This document shows positions 7,054-16,098 of a stretch of 38,384 nt of DNA, one piece after another. A program made the position numbers and the translations under genes. The number at the start of each line of letters is the position of its first letter. Position 1 is the stretch's first letter. Location: NCBI RefSeq assembly GCF_000381965.1, contig NZ_KB908473.1:1-38384 (forward strand). The letters run 5' to 3'. The notes under the pieces are model-generated. The model did not search any database. It worked only from the letters and a program-made list of their open reading frames with translations, and was not told the origin of the DNA. The stretch comes from Oceanimonas smirnovii ATCC BAA-899. GTDB taxonomy: Bacteria > Pseudomonadota > Gammaproteobacteria > Enterobacterales > Aeromonadaceae.

Positions 7054-8832
7054 TTATAAGACCGCGCCGCCTTTGCTTTCTGTCAGCAGCAGCACTAATT
7101 CTTGTTTTTCCGCTGGTGTCAGCCCCTCGCGAGTGCTGCTTTTTTGCTGCAGCAATTCAATGCGTTTGGCCAGATATTCGTTGATCAGGACCACAAAAAT
7201 ATCCTGCAGCTCCTGCTCTATGTTGTCGCCGGCAAAGGCGTTTTCTGCCATGGCAAGTTTCGACAGGGCTGCTTCTGATGCATGGCCCCGCCAGTGCTCC
7301 AGTACCTGAGCTGTACTCATATTGGGCTGTTTGCGAACCATGGCCAGCAGGGCCAGCAACAGCTCCATGCCCGGAAGCGACAGCTCTTCCAGCGCCGGCA
7401 TTTCCGGCAGCCGGGCTGCGGCAGCCGGATATTGTAGCACAAGGGCAATGGCTCGTCGAAGTGGCGTAAGTTTTAGTTTTTGTGGCCGCCCGGTGGCAGG
7501 CTTTTCCTGTTTTTCTGCTGGCTTAAGGCGCTGAAACAGCTCTTTAATCCGGCGTTCGTTCTCACCCCAGTTAAGCTGACGCGACAGCTGCGTGATTAAT
7601 CCTTCCCGGGTAAAGCCCTCGGGCACCCGCATAATGGCCTCGGCAGCCTTGTGGGCCAGCTCGTGCTGGCCGGCGTCGCCGTTCATGCTGTCCTGGGCCA
7701 GCCGCTCAAACAGAAAGTCACCAAAGTCCTGCGCGTTATCAAGCAGTTGCTCAAAGGCCGGCTTACCCTGAGTGCGCACCAGGCTGTCGGGGTCTTCGCC
7801 GTCGGGCAAAAACACAAAGCGCAGGCTGCGGCCGTCCTGCATTAACGGCAGGGCGTTTTCCAGTGCCCGCCAGGCGGCTTCGCGGCCGGCGCGGTCGCCA
7901 TCGTAGCAGCAGATCACTTCCCGGGTGGTGCGATAGAGCAGCTGCAGCTGATCGGAAGTGGTGGAGGTGCCCAGGCTGGCCACCGCATAATCGATGCCGA
8001 ACTGGGCCAGGGCCACCACGTCCATATAGCCTTCCACCACCAGTACCCGCTCGGGGTTACGGTGAGTCTGGCGTACTTCATACAGGCCGTAGAGCTCGCG
8101 GCCCTTGTGGAACACTGGGGTTTCCGGCGAGTTCAGATATTTGGGGGTGCCGTCGCCCAGCACCCGGCCGCCAAAGCCGATGGTACGGCCGCGTCTGTCC
8201 CGAATGGGGAACATGATGCGGTCACGAAAGCGGTCGTAGATGCGGCCATTGTCGTTTTGCAGCAGCATGCCACCGTCAATCAGCTGGCGTTCGGTGTCGC
8301 GGTTTTTGGCGTAGCGGCGTTTTACGCTGTCCCACTGATCGGGCACATAGCCAATGCCGAAATGCTTGACCACTTCACCGCTCAGGCCCCGGCTCTTGAG
8401 GTAGTCAATGGCTGCCGGTGCGCTGCGCAGCTGCTGCTGATAGAAACGGTTAATGTCGTTCAGCAGGCTATAAAGATCCTGCCGCTCGGCCCGGGCTGCC
8501 GCCTGTTGCTGGGGCGAACTGCCACCGGTATTTTCTCGGGGCACGGTCAGGCCATGCATAGACGCCATTTCGTCGATGGCATCAAGAAATTCCAGTCCGT
8601 CATATTCCATTAAAAAGCCAAGGGCAGTGCCATGAGCACCACAGCCAAAGCAGTGATAGAACTGTTTGTCGGGACTGACCGTAAAGGACGGGCTTTTTTC
8701 GTTATGAAAGGGGCAGCAGGCCTGGTAGTTCTTGCCGGCTTTTTTGAGTCGTACCCGCTGGTCGATCAAGTCGACGATGTCGGTGCGGGCGAGGAGATCG
8801 TCAATAAATTGTTGGGGGATTCTGCCAGCCAT
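7054..8832 (-). CDS. dnaG: DNA primase
   Basis: This enzyme makes the RNA primers for DNA replication and works with DnaB helicase at the fork. It is 592 residues, near the 581 of E. coli. The N-terminal zinc-binding domain shows CPFH and CFGCG ligands (about residues 40-64). The TOPRIM core has VVEGYMD with the catalytic Glu and YDGDRAG with metal-binding Asp residues (about 260-320). The C-terminal 150 residues are the helicase-binding domain. ATG 8832 follows a GGTGA binding site. It lies between yqeY and rpoD. A terminator just upstream should lower its expression relative to rpsU, as in E. coli. Confidence 0.98.
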   Translation of the reverse strand: MAGRIPQQFIDDLLARTDIVDLIDQRVRLKKAGKNYQACCPFHNEKSPSFTVSPDKQFYHCFGCGAHGTALGFLMEYDGLEFLDAIDEMASMHGLTVPRENTGGSSPQQQAAARAERQDLYSLLNDINRFYQQQLRSAPAAIDYLKSRGLSGEVVKHFGIGYVPDQWDSVKRRYAKNRDTERQLIDGGMLLQNDNGRIYDRFRDRIMFPIRDRRGRTIGFGGRVLGDGTPKYLNSPETPVFHKGRELYGLYEVRQTHRNPERVLVVEGYMDVVALAQFGIDYAVASLGTSTTSDQLQLLYRTTREVICCYDGDRAGREAAWRALENALPLMQDGRSLRFVFLPDGEDPDSLVRTQGKPAFEQLLDNAQDFGDFLFERLAQDSMNGDAGQHELAHKAAEAIMRVPEGFTREGLITQLSRQLNWGENERRIKELFQRLKPAEKQEKPATGRPQKLKLTPLRRAIALVLQYPAAAARLPEMPALEELSLPGMELLLALLAMVRKQPNMSTAQVLEHWRGHASEAALSKLAMAENAFAGDNIEQELQDIFVVLINEYLAKRIELLQQKSSTREGLTPAEKQELVLLLTESKGGAVL

Positions 8833-8846
8833 GATTCACCGTAAAA

Positions 8847-8883
8847 GCAAAAAACAAAGCCGTGCATTCTTGCGAAGCACGGC
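8847..8883 (-). terminator. Internal terminator between yqeY and dnaG
   Basis: On the minus strand GCCGTGC (8883-8877) and GCACGGC (8865-8859) form a 7-bp stem with an 11-base loop, followed by TTTGTTTTTTGC. It lies 15-75 bp before dnaG. E. coli has a comparable attenuating terminator between rpsU and dnaG, which lets the cluster make much S21 and little primase. Confidence 0.8.
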
Positions 8884-8907
8884 CCGTTGGCAGCTCAGCG
8901 GCAGTTA

Positions 8908-9351
8908 TCAGGCCAGTTTGGCCTTGATGGTGGCGCTGACCTTGCCCATGTCTGCACGGCCCTGGATTTGTGGCTTGAGTACCGCCATTACCTTGCCCAT
9001 ATCTTGCATGCCAGTAGCACCGGTGTCGGCGATGGCCTGGGTGAGCAAAGCATCCAGCTCGTCTTCTGTCAGGGGTTGCGGCAGGAATTCCTGCAGCACC
9101 GCAATTTCCTGGCGTTCGCCGTCAGCCAGCTCCTGGCGGCCGGCCTGCTCGAACTGGTTAGCGGCATCTTTGCGTTGTTTTACCATTTTGGTGATAACAA
9201 CGATGATGCCGTCATCGTCCAGGGTTTCGCGGCTGTCGATCTCTTTCTGCTTGATCTCGGCCATCAGCATACGCAGGGTGCCAAGGCGAGCCTTGTCTTT
9301 GGCGCGCATGGCGTTTTTCTGCTGTTCTGACAGCTGGTCTTTCAAAGACAT
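8908..9351 (-). CDS. yqeY: GatB/YqeY domain-containing protein
   Basis: This 147-residue protein is the YqeY family, made of the small helical domain also found at the C-terminus of GatB, the subunit of the tRNA-dependent amidotransferase. Typical features are the start MSLKDQLSEQQKNAMRAKDK, DDDGIIVVITKMVKQRKDA, and the C-terminal MGKVMAVLKPQIQGRADMGKVS. Its role as a stand-alone protein is not settled; binding to tRNA or an aminoacylation complex is inferred from GatB. It starts 14 bp after the rpsU stop, so the two genes are cotranscribed. The ribosome binding site is weak. Confidence 0.93.
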   Translation of the reverse strand: MSLKDQLSEQQKNAMRAKDKARLGTLRMLMAEIKQKEIDSRETLDDDGIIVVITKMVKQRKDAANQFEQAGRQELADGERQEIAVLQEFLPQPLTEDELDALLTQAIADTGATGMQDMGKVMAVLKPQIQGRADMGKVSATIKAKLA

Positions 9352-9365
9352 GAGATCAACAACGC

Positions 9366-9707
<342 letters not shown>

Positions 9708-9755
9708 TCAGGGTAACATGGCTGTCTATTTTTCGACAGTGTTATTCATTTGCTC

Positions 9756-10772
9756 ATGCGTGTACTAGGCATCGAAACCTCCTGCGACGAAACCGGCATC
9801 GCCATCTATGACGATAAGCTCGGCATTCTCTCTCACCAGCTTTACAGCCAGGTGAAACTGCACGCCGATTATGGCGGTGTGGTGCCTGAGCTGGCCAGCC
9901 GGGATCATGTGCGCAAGACCATTCCGCTGATTGAGGCGGCCCTGGCCGAGGCCGGCTGCAGCCAAGGCGACATAGACGGCATCGCCTATACTGCCGGCCC
10001 TGGCCTGATGGGGGCGCTGCTGGTGGGGGCCACCATAGGCCGCAGCCTGGCGTTTGCCTGGGGCAAGCCGGCGGTGGCGGTGCATCATATGGAAGGCCAC
10101 CTGCTGGCACCCATGCTGGAAGAGCGCGTGCCGGCGTTTCCGTTTGTGGCGCTGCTGGTGTCCGGCGGTCACACCCTGCTGGTGCGGGTGGACGGCATTG
10201 GCCGCTATGAGATTCTGGGTGAGTCCATTGACGATGCCGCCGGCGAGGCCTTTGATAAAACTGCCAAGCTGATGGGGCTCGACTACCCCGGCGGCCCGCG
10301 GCTGGCAAAACTGGCCGAGCAAGGCGTGCCCGGCCGCTTTAAGTTCCCCCGGCCCATGACCGACAGGCCCGGCCTGGATTTCAGTTTTTCGGGTCTTAAA
10401 ACCGCCACTGCCACCACCATTGCCGCCGAAGGTAATGATGAGCAGACGCAGGCTGATATTGCCCATGCCTTTCAGCAGGCGGTGGTCGATACTCTGGCCA
10501 TCAAGTGCAAGCGGGCGTTAAAGCAGACCGGGCTCAACCGGCTGGTGGTGGCCGGCGGGGTCAGCGCTAATGTGTCGTTGCGCCAGCAGCTGCAAGCCAT
10601 GATGACAGAGCTGAGCGGTGAGGTGTTTTATCCGCGCAATGAATACTGCACCGACAACGGTGCCATGATCGCCTTTGCCGGTTTGCAGCGGCTGAAAGCC
10701 GGTCAGACCGAGCCGCTGCGGGTAAAAGCCCGGCCGCGCTGGCCGCTGGATGAACTGCCGGCAGTAGAGTAA
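9756..10772 (+). CDS. tsaD: tRNA N6-threonylcarbamoyladenosine transferase subunit TsaD
   Basis: TsaD transfers threonylcarbamoyl from threonylcarbamoyl-AMP to A37 of tRNAs that read ANN codons, working with TsaB and TsaE. The protein is 338 residues, one more than in E. coli. It has the ASKHA-fold start [13 protein letters not shown], the metal-binding HHMEGH motif (about residue 110), [11 protein letters not shown], and [10 protein letters not shown] near the C-terminus. I chose ATG 9756 rather than the TTG six bases upstream because it matches family starts. It is divergent from rpsU, the usual arrangement, and convergent with plsY, with three bases between the stops. Confidence 0.98.
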   Translation: MRVLGIETSCDETGIAIYDDKLGILSHQLYSQVKLHADYGGVVPELASRDHVRKTIPLIEAALAEAGCSQGDIDGIAYTAGPGLMGALLVGATIGRSLAFAWGKPAVAVHHMEGHLLAPMLEERVPAFPFVALLVSGGHTLLVRVDGIGRYEILGESIDDAAGEAFDKTAKLMGLDYPGGPRLAKLAEQGVPGRFKFPRPMTDRPGLDFSFSGLKTATATTIAAEGNDEQTQADIAHAFQQAVVDTLAIKCKRALKQTGLNRLVVAGGVSANVSLRQQLQAMMTELSGEVFYPRNEYCTDNGAMIAFAGLQRLKAGQTEPLRVKARPRWPLDELPAVE

Positions 10773-10775
10773 GGC

Positions 10776-11384
10776 TTATTCTTCCCGGTTGCGCCGGCTG
10801 CGGTCGATAATCGGCTTTTCTTCATGATGATAAAGCCGGCTTATATTGCCGTGGTGGCGCACGACTATCAGGCACGACAACAGCGCCACCGCCAGTGTGT
10901 ATTCCGGTTTGATGAAATAGGCAAACAAAGGAGCAAACAGGGCGGTGATCAGTGACGCCAGCGACGAGTAGCCAAACAGCCCCAGGCTGAGCAGCCAGGT
11001 GATCAGCAGCAGGCCTGCCATGTCCATGCCCAGCGGCAGCAGCGCACCCATCGCCGTGGCCACGCCCTTGCCGCCGCGAAAGTGAAAAAACAGCGGAAAC
11101 ATGTGCCCCAGACAGGCGGCCATGGCAATAAAGGCCAGATATAGCGGGCTGATGCCAAGAAACCAGCCCAGATATACCGGCAGTGTGCCCTTGAGAATAT
11201 CAAGCAATAATACCCACACAGCCGCGCTGCGGTTGCCGGTGCGCAGCACATTGGTGGCACCCGGGTTACCGGAGCCGTGGTTGCGCGGATCCGGCAGCCG
11301 GTAAAGCCTGGAGATCAGCACGGCGCTGGACACGGATCCGCCCAGATAGGCCAGTATTATCATGAACAGCGTAAGGGCGGTCAT
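10776..11384 (-). CDS. plsY: Glycerol-3-phosphate acyltransferase PlsY
   Basis: PlsY is an inner-membrane enzyme that moves an acyl group from acyl-phosphate to glycerol-3-phosphate, the first step of phospholipid synthesis. The 202-residue protein is hydrophobic with about five membrane segments. It carries the family motifs [11 protein letters not shown] (about 38-48), [18 protein letters not shown] (about 93-110), and a C-terminal RHHGNISRL. It is divergent from folB, separated by 68 bp. The C-terminal tail is short and charged. Confidence 0.97.
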   Translation of the reverse strand: MTALTLFMIILAYLGGSVSSAVLISRLYRLPDPRNHGSGNPGATNVLRTGNRSAAVWVLLLDILKGTLPVYLGWFLGISPLYLAFIAMAACLGHMFPLFFHFRGGKGVATAMGALLPLGMDMAGLLLITWLLSLGLFGYSSLASLITALFAPLFAYFIKPEYTLAVALLSCLIVVRHHGNISRLYHHEEKPIIDRSRRNREE

Positions 11385-11452
11385 CGCGGTTTATACCCCG
11401 GATCCAATCCGTTATGATGGCGTCAGTGACAGCTTAACAGAAGACGAAGACG

Positions 11453-11830
11453 ATGGATAAAGTGTTTGTGCAGGGCCTTGAAGTACTCACCACCATTGGC
11501 GTTTATGAGTGGGAGAAAGGGATTCGCCAGAAAATCCGCTTTGATCTGGAAATGGGGTACGACAACCGTCCGGCGGCCGCCGGCGATGATATCAGCAAGG
11601 CGCTGGATTACGCGGCTCTTTCCAGCAAAGTGACGGCCTATGCCGAGCAGCACCAGGTAGAGCTGGTGGAAACCATGGCCGAGCAGGTGGCCAGCCTGAT
11701 CCTGGCGGAATTTCCGGTGTTGTCGGTCAAGGTGCGGCTGACCAAACCCGCCGCCGTGGCCAATGCTGCGGGTGTGGGCGTAGAGATTGAACGCTTTACT
11801 CAGCGCAGCCTCAAGGCTCAGTCTGACTGA
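11453..11830 (+). CDS. folB: Dihydroneopterin aldolase
   Basis: FolB converts 7,8-dihydroneopterin to 6-hydroxymethyl-dihydropterin and glycolaldehyde in folate synthesis. The 125-residue length is usual. Family features are the start [20 protein letters not shown] with the conserved Glu, [10 protein letters not shown], and [10 protein letters not shown] with the second conserved Glu. Its last 13 bases overlap the 3' end of the convergent cca gene. It is divergent from plsY. The ribosome binding site is weak. Confidence 0.96.
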   Translation: MDKVFVQGLEVLTTIGVYEWEKGIRQKIRFDLEMGYDNRPAAAGDDISKALDYAALSSKVTAYAEQHQVELVETMAEQVASLILAEFPVLSVKVRLTKPAAVANAAGVGVEIERFTQRSLKAQSD

Positions 11831-13068
11831 GCCTGTTGTTTTTCGGCCAGCAATTGCTCCAGCCGGACCAGCCTTGCTGCACGAATGGCCTCGCCAATGG
11901 CGGGGCCTTTCAGTCCTTGGGCCACAAAAGGCTGAGCGGTAATCTGTTTTAATTCCTGCAGCCACTGCCACAGCCATGCCCGCTGCGGGTAAGGCCGGCT
12001 CTGAAAGCCGGCTCTGCCCTGCAGATCGGCCTGAGCACACAGCAGCAGCTCGGCAAAGCGCTCGGGCCTGCGCCAGGCATCGGTGTGATCCAGCAGCTCC
12101 AGCACTGTGTGCGCCTGCTGTGGCGAGGGCAGCGCCAGCCGGTGCAGACAAATGTGCCAGCGGCTCATCAATACTGCCAGCTCCCTGTGCTCGGTGGGCA
12201 CTTTCAGCCGGGCACTCAGGGCCTGAATAGGCGCTATGCCCAGCTCACCATGGTGATGATGGCTTGGCCATTTTTCTGCCGGGGTCAGCGCCTTGCCCAG
12301 ATCGTGACACAATGCTGCAAAGCGGCAGGGCAGGCCGGCTCCCAGCTCGGTGGCGCGCTTGATCACCATCATGGTGTGCAGGCCGGTATCAATTTCCGGA
12401 TGCCAGGTTTTGGGGCCGGGCACGCCAAACAGGGCGTCCACTTCCGGAAACAAGACCGCCAGCGCGCCGCACTCGCGCAGCACTTCAAAAAACACCTGAG
12501 GATTGTCACTGGCCAGCGCTTTTTCGGTTTCTTTCCATACTCGCTCGGGGGTGAGGGTGGCCAGCTCGCCGCCGGCGGCCATGGCCGTCATCAGGGTTTG
12601 GGTTTCTTCGGCAAGAGTAAAGCCCAGATGATGAAAGCGGGCAGCAAAACGGGCTACCCGCAGCACCCGCAGCGGATCCTCACTAAAGGCGTCAGATACA
12701 TGGCGCAGCACCCGGGCCTGAATGTCGGCCACGCCACCATAAGGGTCAATCAGCTCATTGGTGCCGCTCCGGGCAATGGCGTTGATGGTGAGATCCCGCC
12801 GGCGCAGGTCTTCTTCCAGAGTGACCTCCGGGCCAAAGTCACAGATAAAACCGGTGTAGCCGGTACCGGCCTTGCGCTCGGTGCGGGCCAGGGCATATTC
12901 GTGCTTGTTGCCGGGGTGCAGAAACACCGGAAAGTCCTTGCCTACCTGCTGGTAGCCCTGTTGCAGCAGTTGCTCAGGGGTGGCACCGACTACTACGTAA
13001 TCACGGTCGTACACGGGCAGCTGCAGCAGTGCATCGCGCACAGCGCCGCCAACCAGATAAATATTCAA
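11818..13068 (-). CDS. cca: Multifunctional CCA-adding tRNA nucleotidyltransferase
   Basis: This enzyme adds or repairs the 3' CCA of tRNAs. In gammaproteobacteria it also has phosphohydrolase activity. The 416 residues align with E. coli Cca throughout. The nucleotidyltransferase head has [12 protein letters not shown] and [10 protein letters not shown]. The HD domain has [10 protein letters not shown], and the proteobacterial C-terminal part has the family segment [12 protein letters not shown]. The start is TTG at 13068, supported by GAGTGAGGA about seven bases upstream and by the alignment to [12 protein letters not shown]. The 3' end overlaps folB by 13 bp. Confidence 0.97.
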   Translation of the reverse strand: MNIYLVGGAVRDALLQLPVYDRDYVVVGATPEQLLQQGYQQVGKDFPVFLHPGNKHEYALARTERKAGTGYTGFICDFGPEVTLEEDLRRRDLTINAIARSGTNELIDPYGGVADIQARVLRHVSDAFSEDPLRVLRVARFAARFHHLGFTLAEETQTLMTAMAAGGELATLTPERVWKETEKALASDNPQVFFEVLRECGALAVLFPEVDALFGVPGPKTWHPEIDTGLHTMMVIKRATELGAGLPCRFAALCHDLGKALTPAEKWPSHHHHGELGIAPIQALSARLKVPTEHRELAVLMSRWHICLHRLALPSPQQAHTVLELLDHTDAWRRPERFAELLLCAQADLQGRAGFQSRPYPQRAWLWQWLQELKQITAQPFVAQGLKGPAIGEAIRAARLVRLEQLLAEKQQAQSD

Positions 13069-13105
13069 GACGTGTCCTCACTCAAGGTGTGCTTGCCCGG
13101 CGCAT

Positions 13106-13903
13106 TCACTTCAGCTGAGAATGAGCAGACGCGGCATAGACTCTGGGTGATTGTTGGTAGGGCAAGTGTATCAAGTTGAGCCGGTAGTGCCGAGCCTGTT
13201 CTACCGCCAGCTGAGTGGGCGCGCTTAAGGTCAGCAGGGTGGGGTTGTGGCTGCGCACCATTTTCTGCACCAGCTCTATGCTGCAGCGGCTGGTCAGCAG
13301 CACCATGCCTTCCGGGCGCTCGCTCTGCTGGTGCTGCCAGCCCAGCAGTTTATCAAGGGCATTGTGCCGGCCCACATCTTCACTGGCATGATGAATATTG
13401 CCCTGATAATCCACAAAAAAGGCGGCATGGAGGGCACCACAGTCCCGGTTGAGGGGTTGCCATGGCCGCAGTTGATCCCGCAGGCCGGCGAGCATGTGAG
13501 TATCGGGCAGAGGGGTTTCGGGCAGCCCGGGCAGCTCGGGCAATGCCGCCTGTAACGACTCCAGGCCACAAATGCCGCAGCCACTGCGCCCGGCGAGGCT
13601 GCGTTTTTGCTGCAGCCAGGGCTGATGGCAGCGGTTGGCCAGGGTCACAGCGGCAATCAGGGCGTTATGTTCCCGGCTGAACTCAAGATCATGAATGTCT
13701 CTGTGATGAGCAATAATGCCTTCGCTCAGCAGAAAGCCGGTGATAAAGGCATCCAGCTGTACCGGGCTGACCATCATAACGGCGTGGTTTACGCCATTGA
13801 TGGTAATAGCCAGGGGGACTTCGTTGGCCAGGGTGTGCTCGGTGCCTGCCAGAGTACGAACCCCATGGCTGGGCGGCAGTGGTTCAAAGCGCGCATCGTC
13901 CAT
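13106..13903 (-). CDS. fdhD: Formate dehydrogenase accessory sulfurtransferase FdhD
   Basis: FdhD passes sulfur from IscS to the molybdenum (bis-MGD) cofactor, which formate dehydrogenases need to be active. The 265-residue protein shows the family segments NEVPLAITINGV, FLLSEGII, the persulfide-carrying GCGICG, and HHASEDVGRHNALDKLLG. ATG 13903 is chosen because a longer frame would run into the tRNA-Sec gene. Only 36 bp separate it from the 3' end of selC, so it is probably cotranscribed with selB and selC. The location fits its role: the target enzyme is encoded by fdoGHI in the same island. Confidence 0.96.
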   Translation of the reverse strand: MDDARFEPLPPSHGVRTLAGTEHTLANEVPLAITINGVNHAVMMVSPVQLDAFITGFLLSEGIIAHHRDIHDLEFSREHNALIAAVTLANRCHQPWLQQKRSLAGRSGCGICGLESLQAALPELPGLPETPLPDTHMLAGLRDQLRPWQPLNRDCGALHAAFFVDYQGNIHHASEDVGRHNALDKLLGWQHQQSERPEGMVLLTSRCSIELVQKMVRSHNPTLLTLSAPTQLAVEQARHYRLNLIHLPYQQSPRVYAASAHSQLK

Positions 13904-13939
13904 TAGATTGCCCCGGCCATGCTTGCACAAGCTGAAAGG

Positions 13940-14035
13940 TGGCGGAAAGTAGCAGGAGTCGAACCTACCCGGGAATGTCTGACACCCCCAACCGGGTTTG
14001 AAGCCCGGCCGTACCACCGGATACGATTACTTTCC
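13940..14035 (-). tRNA. selC: tRNA-Sec (UCA anticodon)
   Basis: The 96-nt sequence has the distinctive tRNA-Sec shape: an 8-bp acceptor stem (GGAAAGTA/TACTTTCC), a G discriminator with encoded CCA, a long variable arm, and the anticodon loop CTTCAAA with UCA. The T arm GGTTCGACTCC matches E. coli selC. It is charged with serine, which SelA then converts to selenocysteine. Its 5' nine bases overlap the end of the selB coding sequence. Confidence 0.97.
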
Positions 14036-15973
14036 GAAAGTGTCGTTAACATTGCCAACATTCGGGGGGCTTGTAAACATCATATTGTCAGCGCGGATCA
14101 CATGCCGGTCCTTTCGTCGCCGGCTGTAACCAATGCGTTGAAAAAACTCCAGAATTTGCAGCGTACGCTTGCGTCCGAGTCCTAACCGGTCCCTGAGTTC
14201 AGCGGCCTTGATGCCCTCGGCCGGAGCATGCTGGCGCAGCAGGGCGGCCAGTTGCTCCACATGCTGATGGTGGTAAAGCAGGTCGGGCTGCACCTGATAT
14301 AAAAGCCCCTGGCGTACCAGCTTGCGGCCCAGCTGACGGATCTCTTCTTCGCCGGCTTCAAGGGTGGCGGCCAGATCCCGCACCCAGGGCGGATCGTAGC
14401 GGCCGTCATAACTCAGGGCCAGCATGCGACCGGCCAGCGCCTGTTCAGACTCGCTCAGACTCACGCTGTGGCCGGGCAGATGATACCAGGCACCGGTCAG
14501 GGCCAGCCGTTGCTGTTCCAGCAGTGTTTGCAGGGCGCAATGCCACAAGGGCTGCGGTATGGCTGAATCCGTCATCCGGCGCAAGCGGGCGGCTTCTATG
14601 CCGGGTTCGTCGGGGTAGCTTTCATGGGCCTTTTTCAGCGTTGCCTCAATGCGGCTCAGCAGGGGCTGCCAGTGAGCTTCATGCATCAGTACCGGCTCAT
14701 TTTTGCCGGTGGGTGTAAGCCACAGCGCCTGTTTGGGCAGCATTATCTGCTCCGGCGCTTGTCCGGCCAGCCGGTGCAATGCGGTGCGGGTAATACCGTA
14801 AGGGGCCTGTTGCAGCAGGCTGAGCACGTTTTTCTGATCAAGATAGTCCGCCACTGCCTTCAGCCAGGCCAGCCGCGCCGGTGTGCGGCGCTTGCGATCC
14901 GGGCCATTGGCATCCAGTACCCGGCCACCGCCCAGGGTTTGCTTGGCCTGAGCGTTGCGAATAATAAAGCGATCCCCGGGCAGAGCACACAAAGGCTGCT
15001 CAAATACCAGCTGGGCCAGCGCCGGTTTGCCAGCCTGCACTGTGGTTGCCTGCAGCGGCACCAGATGGGCCATCACATGAGCGGCACCAATATGCACATG
15101 CAGCGGCGTCCAGGTGCCGAGAGGAGCGCTGGTGCTCAGCAGCTGCAGCTCTACATCCAGCCGCGGGCCGGGCTCAAAACAGCCTGCTTCTGCCAGCCAG
15201 TCTCCCCGGGCAATGGCATCCTTGGCAATATTGGCCAGGTTAAAGGCGCAGCGCTGACCGGCCCGGGCTTGTGTGCCGGCCTGATTTTGCGCATGCAGGC
15301 CGCGCACCCGCACCGGTATGTTGGCGGGCATCAGCCGCAGGTGCTGGTGCTTGCTGTGCAGGCTGAAGTGGCCGTCGTATACCGTGCCGGTGACCACAGT
15401 ACCCTGGCCGCTGAGGGTAAAGGCGCGGTCAATGGCCAGCCGGAACGGCCCCGCATCAGACACCGCCTGCTGTTGTTCCGCCTGCTGCTGTAAAAATTCA
15501 CGCAGCGGGGCTATGCCGTCACCGGACAGGCTGTCGGTCACAAACTGCGGTGCCCCGTCCAGAAAGGTGCCCGCCAGTGCCTGCTGCAGCTGCTGTTGAG
15601 TGCGGGCCAGCTGCTCGGGCTGTGCCAGGGCGCTGCGGGTGATCACCACGCAGCCGCAAGACAGCCCCAGCAAGGACAAAATGGCAATATGTTCCAGAGT
15701 CTGGGGCATCACGCCGTCATCGGCGGCCACCACCAGCATGGCAAAATCGATGCCGGTGGCACCGGCCACCATGGTATGAATCAGCCCTTCATGGCCGGGC
15801 ACATCCACAAAGCCCAGGGTCAGCTGCTCGTTCAGCGGCTGATAGGCATAGCCCAGGCTGATGGTAATACCCCGTTTTTGCTCGTCTTTGAGGGTATCGG
15901 TATTGATGCCGGTGAGGGCCTTTACCAGCGTGGTTTTACCGTGATCAATATGGCCCGCTGTGCCAATAATCAT
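14027..15973 (-). CDS. selB: Selenocysteine-specific elongation factor SelB
   Basis: SelB is the GTPase that carries Sec-tRNA-Sec to ribosomes stopped at UGA by binding the SECIS hairpin. The 648-residue protein has GHIDHGKTT (P-loop), RGITISLGYAY, and DVPGHE. Two beta domains follow, and then the C-terminal winged-helix repeats that bind RNA, ending around GYSRRRKDRHVIRAD. E. coli SelB is 614 residues. The G4 position reads TRSA instead of N/TKxD, which is unusual. ATG 15973 is chosen over the TTG just upstream; there is no clear ribosome binding site because a TnpB element now sits three bases before the start. The stop lies inside selC. Confidence 0.96.
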   Translation of the reverse strand: MIIGTAGHIDHGKTTLVKALTGINTDTLKDEQKRGITISLGYAYQPLNEQLTLGFVDVPGHEGLIHTMVAGATGIDFAMLVVAADDGVMPQTLEHIAILSLLGLSCGCVVITRSALAQPEQLARTQQQLQQALAGTFLDGAPQFVTDSLSGDGIAPLREFLQQQAEQQQAVSDAGPFRLAIDRAFTLSGQGTVVTGTVYDGHFSLHSKHQHLRLMPANIPVRVRGLHAQNQAGTQARAGQRCAFNLANIAKDAIARGDWLAEAGCFEPGPRLDVELQLLSTSAPLGTWTPLHVHIGAAHVMAHLVPLQATTVQAGKPALAQLVFEQPLCALPGDRFIIRNAQAKQTLGGGRVLDANGPDRKRRTPARLAWLKAVADYLDQKNVLSLLQQAPYGITRTALHRLAGQAPEQIMLPKQALWLTPTGKNEPVLMHEAHWQPLLSRIEATLKKAHESYPDEPGIEAARLRRMTDSAIPQPLWHCALQTLLEQQRLALTGAWYHLPGHSVSLSESEQALAGRMLALSYDGRYDPPWVRDLAATLEAGEEEIRQLGRKLVRQGLLYQVQPDLLYHHQHVEQLAALLRQHAPAEGIKAAELRDRLGLGRKRTLQILEFFQRIGYSRRRKDRHVIRADNMMFTSPPNVGNVNDTFGK

Positions 15974-16098
15974 CAATTTTGCGCGGGAAACCCCGTCCTT
16001 TCAAGGCGGGGAGGGATAGCACGGCGGCGTCAGCCGCCCCTGTTCCCGCTCCTCCTTTTTAGCTGGCTATCTATACAGTGGTTTACTAAACTAAGCGC

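Noticed and set aside
9722-9739. CTGT...ACAG inverted repeat in the rpsU-tsaD gap as a LexA (SOS) box
   Set aside because: The half sites are two bases too far apart for the CTG-N10-CAG consensus, so a LexA site is not supported, although E. coli has one near this cluster.
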